From: Myxococcota bacterium
Lineage (GTDB): Bacteria > Myxococcota_A > Polyangia > Polyangiales > Polyangiaceae
Assembly: GCA_963169915.1 (NCBI GenBank)
Contig: CAUJEM010000125.1
Coordinates: forward strand, 26,627-90,626
Direction of reading: 5' to 3'
Length of the DNA stretch: 64,000 bases
This document shows, one piece after another, positions 1 through 9,160 of the stretch (positions within the stretch are counted from its first letter, which is position 1; each line of letters starts with the position of its first letter). The notes under the pieces are model-generated. The model had not been told where the DNA came from. It worked only from the letters and a program-made list of their open reading frames with translations, and made no database searches. A program made the position numbers and the translations under genes.

Positions 1-901
1 CCACGGCCGCCTGGTCGATGGCCTCGAAGCGCGCCAGCTCCCCCGCCGGCGTCAGCTTGCGGACGGCGTCCAGGGTCTCGCTGGCGCGGCGGGCCTCGTC
101 GAGATCCGCCGCCACCACGCTCCCGGGACCACCCAGCTCGCCGTTGACGCCGACCTGATCCCGCCGAAAGCAGAGGTCCCAGTCGGTGCGCGCCGCGACG
201 TCTGCAGGTGCCAGCATCTTGACCTCGCCGGTGGCGAGCACCAAGCACCCGCTCGGCGCGTCCGCGGCGCCGGTAGGTCCGCCCGCCGTGCCGTCCACGC
301 TGAGCTCTTGCGTCGCGCCGCCCAGCGCGGCCCAGCGCACGCGGTAGAGCCCCGGGATGGGCGCGCCGTCGCGCTCGCCGTAGTACGACAAGATCTGCAC
401 CTTGTAGTCGTGGTCCTGGGACCGCACCGCCACGATGTGCATCCGGCTCCAGAGCACGTGGCCGCCGGCTTGATCGTAGAAATTCCAGCCGTGAAAGGCG
501 CCGCCCGTGGTGTCGAGCGGGAGGAAGGGGACGTCTTGCACCGTCCGCGGGTGCGCGAACTCGCTGGCGTCGAGCGGGCCGAAGCCAGCGCCCTGCCCGG
601 GCCCAGAGAGCCCGCCGTTGGTGAACACGTCCCAGCCGCCGAGCGCCAGCTCCCAGTCCAGGGAGTCTGCCGCTCCGTCGTCCATCACGCTGGGTCCGTC
701 GAGATCCACGAGGCGGCGCCCCGTGGCGGGGACGTCCACCACCAGCTCATCCCCCGGCAGGGTAGCGCCTCCGCCGCTGCCGCTCACCCCCGCGGCGCCA
801 CCACCGCCACCAGCGCCGCCCGTGCCCGAGTCGCCCTCGACCTCGTTGCTGCACGCCAGCGCCAGCGAGCCCATGAACATCACAGTCAGCCACGCCTTCA
901 T
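1..901 (-). CDS. HmuY-family haem-binding-like lipoprotein, 3' end cut by window edge
   Basis: Reading the minus strand from ATG at 901 gives 300 open codons that run off the left edge. The product starts with a lipoprotein signal (hydrophobic stretch, LALAC lipobox, Cys17) followed by a Gly-rich linker to about residue 46. The rest resembles HmuY-family outer-membrane lipoproteins, which capture haem for a TonB receptor. A distinctive motif occurs twice: LDWELAL...NGGLSGPG at residues 81-102 and TDWDLCF...NGELGGPG at 239-260, so the domain appears duplicated. The start overlaps the upstream receptor's stop as ATGA, implying translational coupling. The family call is from motif memory. Haem as ligand is inferred, since axial ligands cannot be assigned from sequence alone. 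Confidence 0.75.
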   Translation of the reverse strand, partial: MKAWLTVMFMGSLALACSNEVEGDSGTGGAGGGGGAAGVSGSGGGATLPGDELVVDVPATGRRLVDLDGPSVMDDGAADSLDWELALGGWDVFTNGGLSGPGQGAGFGPLDASEFAHPRTVQDVPFLPLDTTGGAFHGWNFYDQAGGHVLWSRMHIVAVRSQDHDYKVQILSYYGERDGAPIPGLYRVRWAALGGATQELSVDGTAGGPTGAADAPSGCLVLATGEVKMLAPADVAARTDWDLCFRRDQVGVNGELGGPGSVVAADLDEARRASETLDAVRKLTPAGELARFEAIDQAAV

Positions 902-2934
902 TGCTCTGCTTCTCCTGGCCAGTCGGCGGTGACGCCGAGGTAGACGCTCCGCCCCACGATGGGGCGCTGGTCGCCGGTGCGATACGGCTCACGGCGAGCG
1001 CCCAAGGCATCTAGCACGCCCGCGTAGACGTGAAAGGTGTCGCCCAGCGGGCGCTCGAGGCGCGTGTCGAGCGACATCCACCCCGGCGCGTCCACGCCCA
1101 CGTCCACGAACGCGCTGGTGATGGCACGCCAGCGGATGGACAGGCTCAGCTCCGCCGGCAGCGGCGCGTCCAGCGAGGCCGTGACGGTGTGCGGCGGCCG
1201 GCTCGGCAGCGGCCGGTGGTTCGTGTCATCGCGCGCGAAGAGGTACGCGTAGCCCAAACGCGTGTGGACGCCACCCGCCGGGTGGTGGCTGAGCTGCACC
1301 TCCGCCCCGGCCGTACGGGCGCTGCCCACGTTGACGTAGCGGTAGTCCGCGACGCCAGGGATCATCCCGGCGCCGGCCAGCTCCAGGTCGATGAGCTCGC
1401 TCACGGTGTTGGCGAAGACGCCACCGTGGAAGGTGAGCGCGGGCTCGACGTGCGCGGTGACGTCGAAGTTGCCGCCCCACGAGCGCTCCGGGTGGAGGTT
1501 GGGGTTGCCGAGGACGCGATAACCGAGAAAGGAGTGATCGAAGGCGAAGCCGTACTCGTTGGCGGTCGGCGCTCTGAACCCTCGCCCGGCGGCGAGCTGA
1601 ACGGTCAGCCAAGAGCTCGGCCGGAGCGCCGCCGCGAGCCGCGGCGCCACCACCCCACCGAAGCGCCGGTGCTGCTCCCCGCGCACGCCCCCCATCAGCG
1701 TGAGGCTCTCCAGCGCTCGCCAGCTGACCTGCCCGAAGCCCGCCACGCTCGCGAGCAGGGCAGGCGTCACCTCGTCGGAGACCTCGGTGTCGCCAGACGC
1801 TTGATACTTGCTGAGCTGCTGCGAGAGGTGCTCGGCCTCCACCCGCGCCCCGACGACGGTGGTCACCGCGCCGCTCACGAGCACGCTGCTCAGCTCGAGG
1901 CTCTGTAGGCGTTGCTGCCGAACGCTGCGCTCGTCCACCGGGGAGTTCCGCCGGTCTTTGTCGACCTGCGCGCGGGCCCACTGGCTGTTGGCGCTGACGC
2001 GGACGCTGGCCCCCGACGAGACCCGAGACTCGCTGCTGAGCTGCAGCACGTACCGCTCACCCAGCTCTGGGGTGTCGACCAAGTACAGGCCCAGCCCCGG
2101 GAAGGACTGGGAGATGAGCCCGTCGCGCTGCTCGCGCAAGTAGCGCGCGCGCAGGCGCAAGTCCGTGCCCTGACCCAGGTGTGTGCCGGCGCGGAGCCCA
2201 ACGGCGCTCCGTCTCAAGGCGGGCAGCGTCAGATCTGGCCGGCTGAGATCGAGACGCACGCCCTCGCTCCGACGCTCCGAGGCGTCCAGCACGAGCCAGT
2301 CGTCGCCCCCACGCCACGCGCCGCGCGCCTCCGCGGTGGCGGCCCACGGGTAGCGCCCCTCGAGCCGGCCTCGCAGCGCGACGCCCTCTTGCTGGGGCGG
2401 CGCCGTCAGCAAGTTGACCACCCCGCCGAGGGCCCCGGTGCCGTAGAGCGCGCTCGTCGGGCCCGTGACCACCTCGATGCGCGCCAAATCCACGAGGGGG
2501 ACGGCGCCGAGATCGATGGCGCCGGCCGTGTCGCCGATGATGCGCTCCCCGTCCTCCAGGACGAGCACCCGCTCGAGATCGAAGCCCTGGATCTGGATGG
2601 CGCTACGGTGACCGAGGTAGTCGTAGGCGCCGGGGTTGACCTGCACGCCCAGCTCCCCGGAGAGCGCCTCGGCCGCGTCCCGTGCACCACGGCGCCGCAT
2701 CTCCTCTTCACTGATCACCGTGGTCCGCACCGTGGCGCGCTGGACGGACTCCGGCGTGCGGCTGCCCGTGACGACCACCTCGACGCCCTCGTCCTCGGCG
2801 TCAGCGGTCGACGCAGCGGGCGCCCCGGACTCCGGGGACGCCTCTGGCGTGGGCTCCGCCGCGTGGAGCGGGAGCGACCACGCGAGCGTCCCCGCGAGCA
2901 GGGCCGCGCCGACGCCGGTGCGCGGCGAGCCCAT
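898..2934 (-). CDS. TonB-dependent outer-membrane receptor, haem-receptor type
   Basis: Outer-membrane beta-barrel importer energised by TonB. Numbered from an upstream ATG at 2955, the protein has a signal peptide ending near HAA (residue 33), a TonB box-like VEVVVTGSR (58-66), a plug domain to about residue 185 and a barrel to residue 685. The barrel has the FRAP (460-463) and NPNL (484-487) boxes with a His between them (474), a signature of haem/haemoprotein receptors of the HmuR/HemR type. ATG 2934 is preferred over 2955: GGAGGGAGG lies about 10 nt upstream and the signal peptide is cleaner. It overlaps the downstream HmuY-like lipoprotein by 4 bp. A Fur-box-like site upstream suggests iron control. 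Substrate is inferred. Confidence 0.88.
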   Translation of the reverse strand: MGSPRTGVGAALLAGTLAWSLPLHAAEPTPEASPESGAPAASTADAEDEGVEVVVTGSRTPESVQRATVRTTVISEEEMRRRGARDAAEALSGELGVQVNPGAYDYLGHRSAIQIQGFDLERVLVLEDGERIIGDTAGAIDLGAVPLVDLARIEVVTGPTSALYGTGALGGVVNLLTAPPQQEGVALRGRLEGRYPWAATAEARGAWRGGDDWLVLDASERRSEGVRLDLSRPDLTLPALRRSAVGLRAGTHLGQGTDLRLRARYLREQRDGLISQSFPGLGLYLVDTPELGERYVLQLSSESRVSSGASVRVSANSQWARAQVDKDRRNSPVDERSVRQQRLQSLELSSVLVSGAVTTVVGARVEAEHLSQQLSKYQASGDTEVSDEVTPALLASVAGFGQVSWRALESLTLMGGVRGEQHRRFGGVVAPRLAAALRPSSWLTVQLAAGRGFRAPTANEYGFAFDHSFLGYRVLGNPNLHPERSWGGNFDVTAHVEPALTFHGGVFANTVSELIDLELAGAGMIPGVADYRYVNVGSARTAGAEVQLSHHPAGGVHTRLGYAYLFARDDTNHRPLPSRPPHTVTASLDAPLPAELSLSIRWRAITSAFVDVGVDAPGWMSLDTRLERPLGDTFHVYAGVLDALGARREPYRTGDQRPIVGRSVYLGVTADWPGEAEQ

Positions 2935-3068
2935 CACCGGCGCGCCTCCCTCCACGCCCCGGCGCGCGGCGAGGCGCAGCGCGGCCCTTCACGGCGCTGG
3001 CCGATCAGCACCGAGGAGGTCCACACGAGCCGCGCGTCCATGCCAGGCGCTCCGTACCGAAGAGAGTT

Positions 3069-3087
3069 GAAAAGGACAATCACTTTC
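3069..3087 (-). promoter_or_regulatory. Putative Fur box upstream of the haem-uptake pair
   Basis: GAAAAGGACAATCACTTTC matches 14 of 19 positions of the classical Fur consensus (GATAATGATAATCATTATC) and is itself partly palindromic. It lies about 135 bp upstream of the receptor start in a 355-bp gene-free stretch (2956-3310) that is less GC-rich than its surroundings. I saw nothing else definite in that stretch. The next gene to the right (3311) diverges, so the site could serve either. Confidence 0.5.
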
Positions 3088-3310
3088 ATCAAGAACCCGC
3101 CAAGAACGCTGGCAATGTTCCGTTGCGGAAGTTTTCTCGGTCACTCCCGGCCCAGGGCTCGCGGTGACGCCGAGGCGCCCTGCTCTCGCCTACTTTCCGC
3201 GGAAAATCAAACCGTCCCGCGCGCTCCACGCCGGGCCCGCGACCCCCACCGCAGCGCCGCTGTAGGGGTGCGGCTGGAAGGTGCCCCGCTCCCCACGGTA
3301 AGCTCGGCCC

Positions 3311-3820
3311 ATGTCCCGCGATCATCACCAGCAGCGTCAGCGTCCGCACCGGCTCGAGCGCGGGAGGGAGACCGCCCACGACGACGCGGGCGAGCGCTGG
3401 CGCGAGGGCCGTGGGCCGCACGAGGAGCGCGGCCACGGGCGACGCCACCATGACGAGCGCGAGCGAGGGGGCAGGGCGCACCACGACGGCGAGCGCGGCC
3501 CCCAGGGCACGGAGTTCCTCGACTTGGAGATCAGCCAGGTCATCGCCGGCGAGGCCGCCGCGCTGACGCGCGAGGTGGTCCGGGAGCTGCTGCGGGAGGC
3601 GCTCCGGGGCCGCATCCGAGAGCGGCTCGGCGAGCGCCTCGACGCCGTCGCCCGCGTGGCGGCGGACGCCTTCGTCGACGACGTGGAGGCCAGCTTGGCG
3701 GTGGAGGCGCGCATCCAGCAGCGCCAAGCGCTCGGCGCGGACCAAGCGGCGCGCCTGCGCGCCGCCATGACGAGCCAGCCCACCGACGCGAGCGAGCGCC
3801 CCGCCAAGCGTCGTCGCTGA
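3311..3820 (+). CDS. Charge-rich hypothetical protein, disordered N-terminus
   Basis: 169 aa. Residues 1-65 are almost all Arg, His, Glu, Asp and Gly and look disordered. Residues 66-150 are predicted amphipathic helices (a LEISQVIAGEAAAL start, then repeated RxxLxE patterns and VAARVA-like stretches). The tail ends in PAKRRR. Third codon positions are strongly G/C in this frame, which supports a real gene although the opposite strand is also open. It ends 25 bp before an acyl-CoA dehydrogenase on the same strand. I do not recognise the family. The highly charged N-terminus suggests nucleic-acid or polyanion contact, but that is speculation. Confidence 0.5.
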   Translation: MSRDHHQQRQRPHRLERGRETAHDDAGERWREGRGPHEERGHGRRHHDERERGGRAHHDGERGPQGTEFLDLEISQVIAGEAAALTREVVRELLREALRGRIRERLGERLDAVARVAADAFVDDVEASLAVEARIQQRQALGADQAARLRAAMTSQPTDASERPAKRRR

Positions 3821-3845
3821 GCCCCCCAGCCCAACGGTCACCACC

Positions 3846-4991
3846 ATGCTGCTGTCCGCGCCGCCGCTGTCCGAGTCCCACGAGCTGTTCCGCAAGACCT
3901 GCTTGCGCTTCGCCGAGGAGCACATCGCGCCCTTCGCCGTGGAGTGGGAGGAGGCCGGGACCTTCCCGCGAGAGCTCTACCGGCTCGCGGCGCAAGCCGG
4001 GCTCATGAGCGCCTCGTTCCCCGAAGCCGTGGGGGGCGGGGGCGGGGACCTGTTGCACAGCCTGGTCGCCGCGGAGAGCCTGCTCCGTGGCGGCTCGAGC
4101 GGCGTCGTCGCGAGCCTGGGCTCGCTCGGCATCGCGCTGCCGCCCGTGATGTACCTCGGGACGGACGAGCAGCGGGAGCGCTTCGTCCGCCCCACGCTCG
4201 CCGGCGAGACCATCGCCGCGTTGGCCATCACCGAGCCCGGGACGGGCAGCGACGTCGCGGGGATCACGACCCGCGCCGAGCGCCATGGCGAGGACTATCT
4301 CATCACGGGCAACAAGCTCTTCATCACGAGCGGCGTCCGCGCGGACTTCATCACCGTGCTCGCGCGCACCAGCCCGGACAAGCACGCGGGGCTCACCTTC
4401 TTCATGGTGGAGCGCACCATGCCCGGCTTTCAGGTCTCGCGCGCGCTCAAGAAGACCGGCTGGTGGGCGAGCGACACGGCGGAGCTCTCGTTCGATGGCG
4501 TCCGGGTGCCCGCGGCCAACCGCCTCGGCGACGAGGGCTCGGGCTTCGTGGCGCTGATGCAGAATTTCCAGAGTGAGCGCCTCGCGCTCGCCTTCTACGG
4601 CCACGCCACCGCCGAGATCGCGCTGGAGGACGCGCTGGCCTACACCAAAGAGCGACGGGCCTTCGGCCGCCCCGTCGCGGGGTTCCAGGTCACGCGCCAC
4701 AAGCTCGCGCACATGGCCACCCAGGTGCAGGCCGCCAAGACCTTGGACTACGCGGTCGCGCAGCGCGTCGCCGCGGGTGAGTACCTCGTCGGTGAGGTGA
4801 GCATGGCGAAGAACTTCGCCAGCGAGGTCGCCCAGCGGGTCTGCTACGACGCCGTGCAGCTCTTGGGAGGGATGGGCTACATGCGCGAGACGCGAGCGGA
4901 GCGCCTGAGCCGAGACGCGCGCCTCTTGCCGATCGGCGGGGGCACCACCGAGATCATGAACGAGATCATCGCCAAGTCCCTGGGACTCTGA
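3846..4991 (+). CDS. Acyl-CoA dehydrogenase (Glu-254/isovaleryl-type active site)
   Basis: 381 aa FAD enzyme that oxidises acyl-CoA to 2-enoyl-CoA, passing electrons to ETF. Family features: ITEPGTGSD near residues 128-136 (FAD/substrate signature), LFITSG, the RRAFGRPVAGFQ motif, and C-terminal MGYMRE...RLSRDARL. The usual catalytic Glu position in xxEGTxEI is Gly here (IGGGTTEIM), while Glu244 sits in the QSERL motif. This is the arrangement of isovaleryl- and long-chain acyl-CoA dehydrogenases, so branched or long chains are plausible substrates. A second, different acyl-CoA dehydrogenase follows 170 bp downstream on the same strand. Confidence 0.92.
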   Translation: MLLSAPPLSESHELFRKTCLRFAEEHIAPFAVEWEEAGTFPRELYRLAAQAGLMSASFPEAVGGGGGDLLHSLVAAESLLRGGSSGVVASLGSLGIALPPVMYLGTDEQRERFVRPTLAGETIAALAITEPGTGSDVAGITTRAERHGEDYLITGNKLFITSGVRADFITVLARTSPDKHAGLTFFMVERTMPGFQVSRALKKTGWWASDTAELSFDGVRVPAANRLGDEGSGFVALMQNFQSERLALAFYGHATAEIALEDALAYTKERRAFGRPVAGFQVTRHKLAHMATQVQAAKTLDYAVAQRVAAGEYLVGEVSMAKNFASEVAQRVCYDAVQLLGGMGYMRETRAERLSRDARLLPIGGGTTEIMNEIIAKSLGL

Positions 4992-5161
4992 GCGCCGGCG
5001 CCGCCCCGGCCGCGCGGCCTGGCGATGGTGAGCCGCGAGGCGCTCAGCCGCTCCCGGCTCGCCGGCCCGGTTGGAAAGCGGTCGGAGAGCTGCAAATATG
5101 GCGGGTCCGTCCCCGGCCCCAAGCGGTGGACGAGCTATCCCGTGCCCCCCAGGAGGTTACC

Positions 5162-6904
5162 ATGGCCGACGCCGATCTCAGCTTCATGAGCTCACTCTGC
5201 ATGGGGCTGATCGAAGAGTCGATCCTCTTACCCTACCCCACCCTCTCCCCCGAGCGCAGAGAGACGCTCCAGGGGGTCATCGGCTCCCTCGACCAGCTGC
5301 TGAGCTCACACGCGGAGGACTTCCGCAAGTGGGACCGCGCCGGGGAGATGCCGCTGGAGTTCGTGGAGCAGCTCAAGGACTTTGGGCTCTTCGGCCTCGT
5401 CATCCCCGAGGAGTACGGCGGGCTCGGCTTCGACAGCGCGTCTTACGCGCGGACCCTCCAAGAGATCGCCAAGCACGACGCGTCGGTGGCGGTGACCGTC
5501 GGCGCGCACTCCAGCATCGGCATGCGGGGGCTCCTGCTCTTCGGAACGCCGGAGCAGAAGCAGCGCTACTTCCCGCGCTTGGCCACCGGCGAGCTCTTGG
5601 CGGCCTTCGCGCTCACCGAGCCGGGCGCCGGCTCGGACGCCGCGGCCATCCGCACGAGCGCCGTCAAGCAGGGCGACGAGTGGGTGCTCAACGGCGACAA
5701 GCTGTGGATCACCAACGGTGGCTTCGCCAACTTCTTCACCGTCTTCGCGCGCACGGGGGAGACGGAGGGGCGGCCGCACCTGACCGCCTTCATCGTCACC
5801 CGCGACATGCCCGGGGTCAGCAACGGCCCGCACGAGGACAAGATGGGCTTGCGCGCCAGCTCGACCACGACGGTCCTCCTGGACAACGTCCGGGTCCCGG
5901 AGGCCAACGTCCTCGGCGAGGTGAACAAGGGCTTCAAGGTCGCCATGGCCATCCTCAACAGCGGGCGCACCGGGCTCGGTGGTGGCGCCATCGGGGGCAT
6001 GAAGAAGCTCATCCAGCTGTCCACCAAGTACGCGAACGAGCGCCACACCTTCGGCAAGCCCATCAAGGACTACGGGCTCGTGAAGATGAAGGTGGCGCAG
6101 ATGGTCGTCGACTGTTACGCCACCGAGGCCACCGTGGAGATGGTGGCCTCGCTCATCGATCGCGGCTTCACGGACTACGCGGTGGAGGCCGCCATCAGCA
6201 AGGTCTACGGCACGGAGGCCCTGTGGCACTCCGCGGACGAGGCGCTGCAGATCGCCGGAGGCAACGGCTACATGTGCGAGTTCCCGTTCGAGCGGATGCT
6301 GCGGGACGCGCGCATCAACCGCATCTTCGAGGGCACCAACGAGATCCTACGGCTCTTCATCGCGCTCACCGCGATGAACGACGTGGGCAGCCAGCTCCAA
6401 GAGCTCTCGCAGAGCGTCCGCGGCATCTTCGATGACCCCATCAAGGGCTTCGGCTTGATGCGCAGCTACGCCCTCAAGCACGTCGGGCTGGTCGCCGGCA
6501 TCGCCCGCCCCAAGAGCCGCTTCACGGGGCTGGAGCCGCCGCTGTCCGAGGCGGCCGCCGTGTTCGAGGGTGCCACCCGCCACCTCGCGGCCGCGGTGGA
6601 TCGCGTCCTCCGCAAGCACGGCAAGCACATCATCGGCAAGCAGTTCGCGTCCCGTCGCCTCGCGAACATCATGATCGACCTGTTCGTGCTCGCGTGCGTC
6701 ATCAGCCGCGTCGACGCCTCGGTCAAGGCACAGGGCGAGGAGAGAGCGAGAAAGGAGCTCGAGATCCTCACCATCTTGACCAGCCAGGTCGAGCGCCGCG
6801 TGCGGCACAACTTCAGCCTCGTCGACATCAACGACGACGAGCTGCTCAAGGGGCTGGCCGATCACGCCTTCGCGGCGGAGGGCTACTCCTGGGACAACCT
6901 CTAG
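5162..6904 (+). CDS. Long acyl-CoA dehydrogenase (VLCAD/ACAD9-like)
   Basis: 580 aa. The first about 400 residues are a standard acyl-CoA dehydrogenase (EPGAGSDAAAI, KLWITNGG, RHTFGKPI). The canonical catalytic base is present: Glu390 in IFEGTNEI. A C-terminal helical extension of about 180 residues follows, as in very-long-chain enzymes. ATG 5162 is chosen because AGGAGG stands 7 nt upstream; an in-frame ATG at 5126 has no such site. Unlike the preceding dehydrogenase it uses the usual catalytic position, so the two enzymes probably split chain lengths or branched substrates. No ETF or thiolase genes are nearby. Confidence 0.93.
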   Translation: MADADLSFMSSLCMGLIEESILLPYPTLSPERRETLQGVIGSLDQLLSSHAEDFRKWDRAGEMPLEFVEQLKDFGLFGLVIPEEYGGLGFDSASYARTLQEIAKHDASVAVTVGAHSSIGMRGLLLFGTPEQKQRYFPRLATGELLAAFALTEPGAGSDAAAIRTSAVKQGDEWVLNGDKLWITNGGFANFFTVFARTGETEGRPHLTAFIVTRDMPGVSNGPHEDKMGLRASSTTTVLLDNVRVPEANVLGEVNKGFKVAMAILNSGRTGLGGGAIGGMKKLIQLSTKYANERHTFGKPIKDYGLVKMKVAQMVVDCYATEATVEMVASLIDRGFTDYAVEAAISKVYGTEALWHSADEALQIAGGNGYMCEFPFERMLRDARINRIFEGTNEILRLFIALTAMNDVGSQLQELSQSVRGIFDDPIKGFGLMRSYALKHVGLVAGIARPKSRFTGLEPPLSEAAAVFEGATRHLAAAVDRVLRKHGKHIIGKQFASRRLANIMIDLFVLACVISRVDASVKAQGEERARKELEILTILTSQVERRVRHNFSLVDINDDELLKGLADHAFAAEGYSWDNL

Positions 6905-7021
6905 AGCGCTGCGCGCTCACCCTGTCACCGCCCCTCGGCTCGTTCACCAACCCTTCACGTCACGCATCGGTCCTGCTGGCGGCGCGTCGCCACCGAGGCA
7001 GGTCCACCCTGGGAGTTCATC

Positions 7022-7546
7022 ATGTCGTCCTCTGCTGCTCGTCACGGTCGCGCCGTCGCCACCCTCTGCTTGACCACGCTCGCGCTCGGCGCGCTGCTCG
7101 CCTGCAAGCTGGGCAAGAAGGAGGAGGCCCCGGAGGCCGGCGCCACCGCCGCACCCCCCACGGACCTGAGCCCCACCCCGGAGCCCACCACCCCGGCGCC
7201 CACGCCGCCGGACACCGCTGCGGCGCCCGGCACCCCTGCCCCCAACGCCACCACGCCGCGCGGGGCCACGCCCAAGGCCACCACCACCACCGCGACGGCC
7301 TCCGCCACCGCCACCACCACCACCACCGCGACGGCCTCGGCCACCACCCCGCCAGCGCCGACCGCCTCCACCACCGCGACGGCGACGGCCACCGCCACGG
7401 CGTCCCACTGCGCACCGAAGTGCCAAGGCGTCCTCACCAATTGCCTGAAGCCGGCGACGACGGACGGCGGGCTGCCCACGCTCGCCGATCCTACGGCCTG
7501 TCAGAAGGCCTTCAACGACTGCGTGGCCGCGTGCTCGGCGCCCTGA
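7022..7546 (+). CDS. Cys-rich lipoprotein with Thr/Ala spacer
   Basis: 174 aa. Signal peptide with lipobox LGALLAC, a Lys/Glu patch, then a Pro/Thr/Ala spacer of about 90 residues made of TTTTATASA-like repeats. The compact C-terminal domain (about 45 residues) has six cysteines (HCAPKC, NC, ACQ, DC, AAC), consistent with three disulfides. The architecture suggests a small folded module held off the outer membrane by a flexible stalk. No function is recognised. The gene stands alone after a 117-bp gap. Confidence 0.7.
   Translation: MSSSAARHGRAVATLCLTTLALGALLACKLGKKEEAPEAGATAAPPTDLSPTPEPTTPAPTPPDTAAAPGTPAPNATTPRGATPKATTTTATASATATTTTTATASATTPPAPTASTTATATATATASHCAPKCQGVLTNCLKPATTDGGLPTLADPTACQKAFNDCVAACSAP
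7279..7346 (+). repeat. Tandem 36-nt repeat inside lipoprotein stalk
   Basis: Bases 7279-7310 recur at 7315-7346 with two mismatches, giving a 36-nt (12-codon) period that encodes TTTTATASAT-type units. The repeat keeps the reading frame, so copy number could change stalk length without breaking the gene. Confidence 0.6.
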
Positions 7547-7567
7547 GGCGCAGCGGCAGGCAGGCCC

Positions 7568-9160
7568 TCAGCCGCGCGGCGGCAGCGGAGGGGTCCACTG
7601 GCCGTCACCGTCCGCGTCGAGCCAAATCGGGTTGGTGAGCGCCATGGGCAGCAGCCGCAGCGCGTCCCCACCCCCGACGATCGGCGCCAGATCTCGATCC
7701 CCTTCCACGCGCAGCACCACGAAGTCATCCTGCTCTACCGCCAAGGGCAGCTCGAGCGAGAAGCGCAGGGGCTGATCGCTCGCCGGCACCTCGAACCAGA
7801 GCGGCGGCTCGAGGCTGCGGTAGACCGCGACGCGGCGCACGTCGACCCAAGGAGCGGCTCGCACCGCCAGCTTCAGGACGCTGGTGGCGCGCTCCACCTT
7901 GACCAGTGCGCCGAGCTCCGCGCCGTCCACCTGGACGTCGAGCAGGGGGCCGCTCGTGACGTAGCTCCGCCCGGCGCGGAGCGCCGCCACCAGCTCGGCG
8001 CCAGGAGCCGCTCCCGGCGCCTGCGAGAGCGCGACGTAGTTGCGTGGATAGCCCGCTTGATTGAGGTCCAGCCGGTGGGTGTCGCTGTTGCCCGTCATGA
8101 CCACGCGATGCCCCCGCGCCAAGAGCGAGAACCAATCGCGCAGCACGGGCTCCACCGCCGGGGTGTCCACGTGCGCGTAGCCGTTGAGCAGCTCGATGGC
8201 GTCGAAATCCAGGCTGCCCTCGCGGCGGCCGAAGCTCCCCCGGGCCGGCTCGTACGCGGCGTGGTTGAAGTAGCCGATCCGCCCGAAGCGCGGGTGCATC
8301 ACCGTCAAGAGCGCCCCGGGCGCGCGCGCCCTCACCTCCTTGAACAGGCTGCCGGGCCGCCACTGGCTGACCTCGCCCCCGCTGAAGAGCGCCCCCCCCG
8401 GTGAGGCCGGCACGGGGAAGGCGCCGAAGTGGCCCCAGTCCTTCGTCGTGACCTCACTGCCCCGCACGACGTCGAGCACCCGCGTGAGCTGCTGGCGCGC
8501 GACGGCGGGCGTGTAGTCGGTGGCCACGTTGTGATCGGTCGCCACCAAGAGGTCCAGCCCCTCGGCGGCGAACTCCACGACGCGCGCGTCGAGCGGGACG
8601 ACCGAGTCGAACGACGGCGCGGAGTGCACGTGGAAATCCCCCCGCCGCCACCCCGGGGCGCTCACCACGTGCGCGAGGGTGACGGGGAGCTTCGTGACGC
8701 CCTGGTCGATCCGCACGGCCTCCACGCTGCGAACGCTCCACTCGATGCCGTGGCTCACCTGCACGTCGTAGAGCCCGGGCGGCACGTGGAGGCTGCCCGC
8801 CCCCGTGCGCGCGAGCACCCGGTGGTAGACCGCGAAGCCGCCGTCGATGGGGCGCGCGTGATCGCCGCGCGCGAAGTGCGGCGTCGGCGTGTCCTGGACC
8901 CCCTTGAAGCTCAGCTTGCAGGGGATGAGCGCGCCGGTCGCCGCGTCTCGCACCTCGAAGGCAAAATTGGGGGGACCCTCGGCCACCTTCTGCGCGGAGG
9001 ACCTCGCGGCGGCGCGCGCCGCCGCGGCCTCGGCCGCCGACACCTCATCGTACACGGTGGGGGTCGGATCGACCTCGAGCTCCCGCCGCCGAGCGCAGCC
9101 CTCGGAGCCGAGGAGGAGCCCCACCGCCAGCAGGCCGAGCCATGAGCGCGGAGCCGTCAC
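7568..9160 (-). CDS. CehA/McbA-family metallohydrolase (PHP-type) lipoprotein
   Basis: 530 aa. Signal sequence ends at a lipobox-like SEGC. The PHP-fold metal ligands are visible in RGDFHVHSAPSFD and VATDHNVATD, and a further His-containing GNSDTHRLD near residue 340. CehA/McbA proteins hydrolyse carbamate esters, but most bacterial members have unknown substrates, so the reaction is not assigned. The GTG start at 9160 overlaps the stop of the upstream ferredoxin gene (GTGA), so the two are translationally coupled. An in-frame ATG further upstream would overlap the ferredoxin throughout and is rejected. Confidence 0.8.
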   Translation of the reverse strand: MTAPRSWLGLLAVGLLLGSEGCARRRELEVDPTPTVYDEVSAAEAAAARAAARSSAQKVAEGPPNFAFEVRDAATGALIPCKLSFKGVQDTPTPHFARGDHARPIDGGFAVYHRVLARTGAGSLHVPPGLYDVQVSHGIEWSVRSVEAVRIDQGVTKLPVTLAHVVSAPGWRRGDFHVHSAPSFDSVVPLDARVVEFAAEGLDLLVATDHNVATDYTPAVARQQLTRVLDVVRGSEVTTKDWGHFGAFPVPASPGGALFSGGEVSQWRPGSLFKEVRARAPGALLTVMHPRFGRIGYFNHAAYEPARGSFGRREGSLDFDAIELLNGYAHVDTPAVEPVLRDWFSLLARGHRVVMTGNSDTHRLDLNQAGYPRNYVALSQAPGAAPGAELVAALRAGRSYVTSGPLLDVQVDGAELGALVKVERATSVLKLAVRAAPWVDVRRVAVYRSLEPPLWFEVPASDQPLRFSLELPLAVEQDDFVVLRVEGDRDLAPIVGGGDALRLLPMALTNPIWLDADGDGQWTPPLPPRG

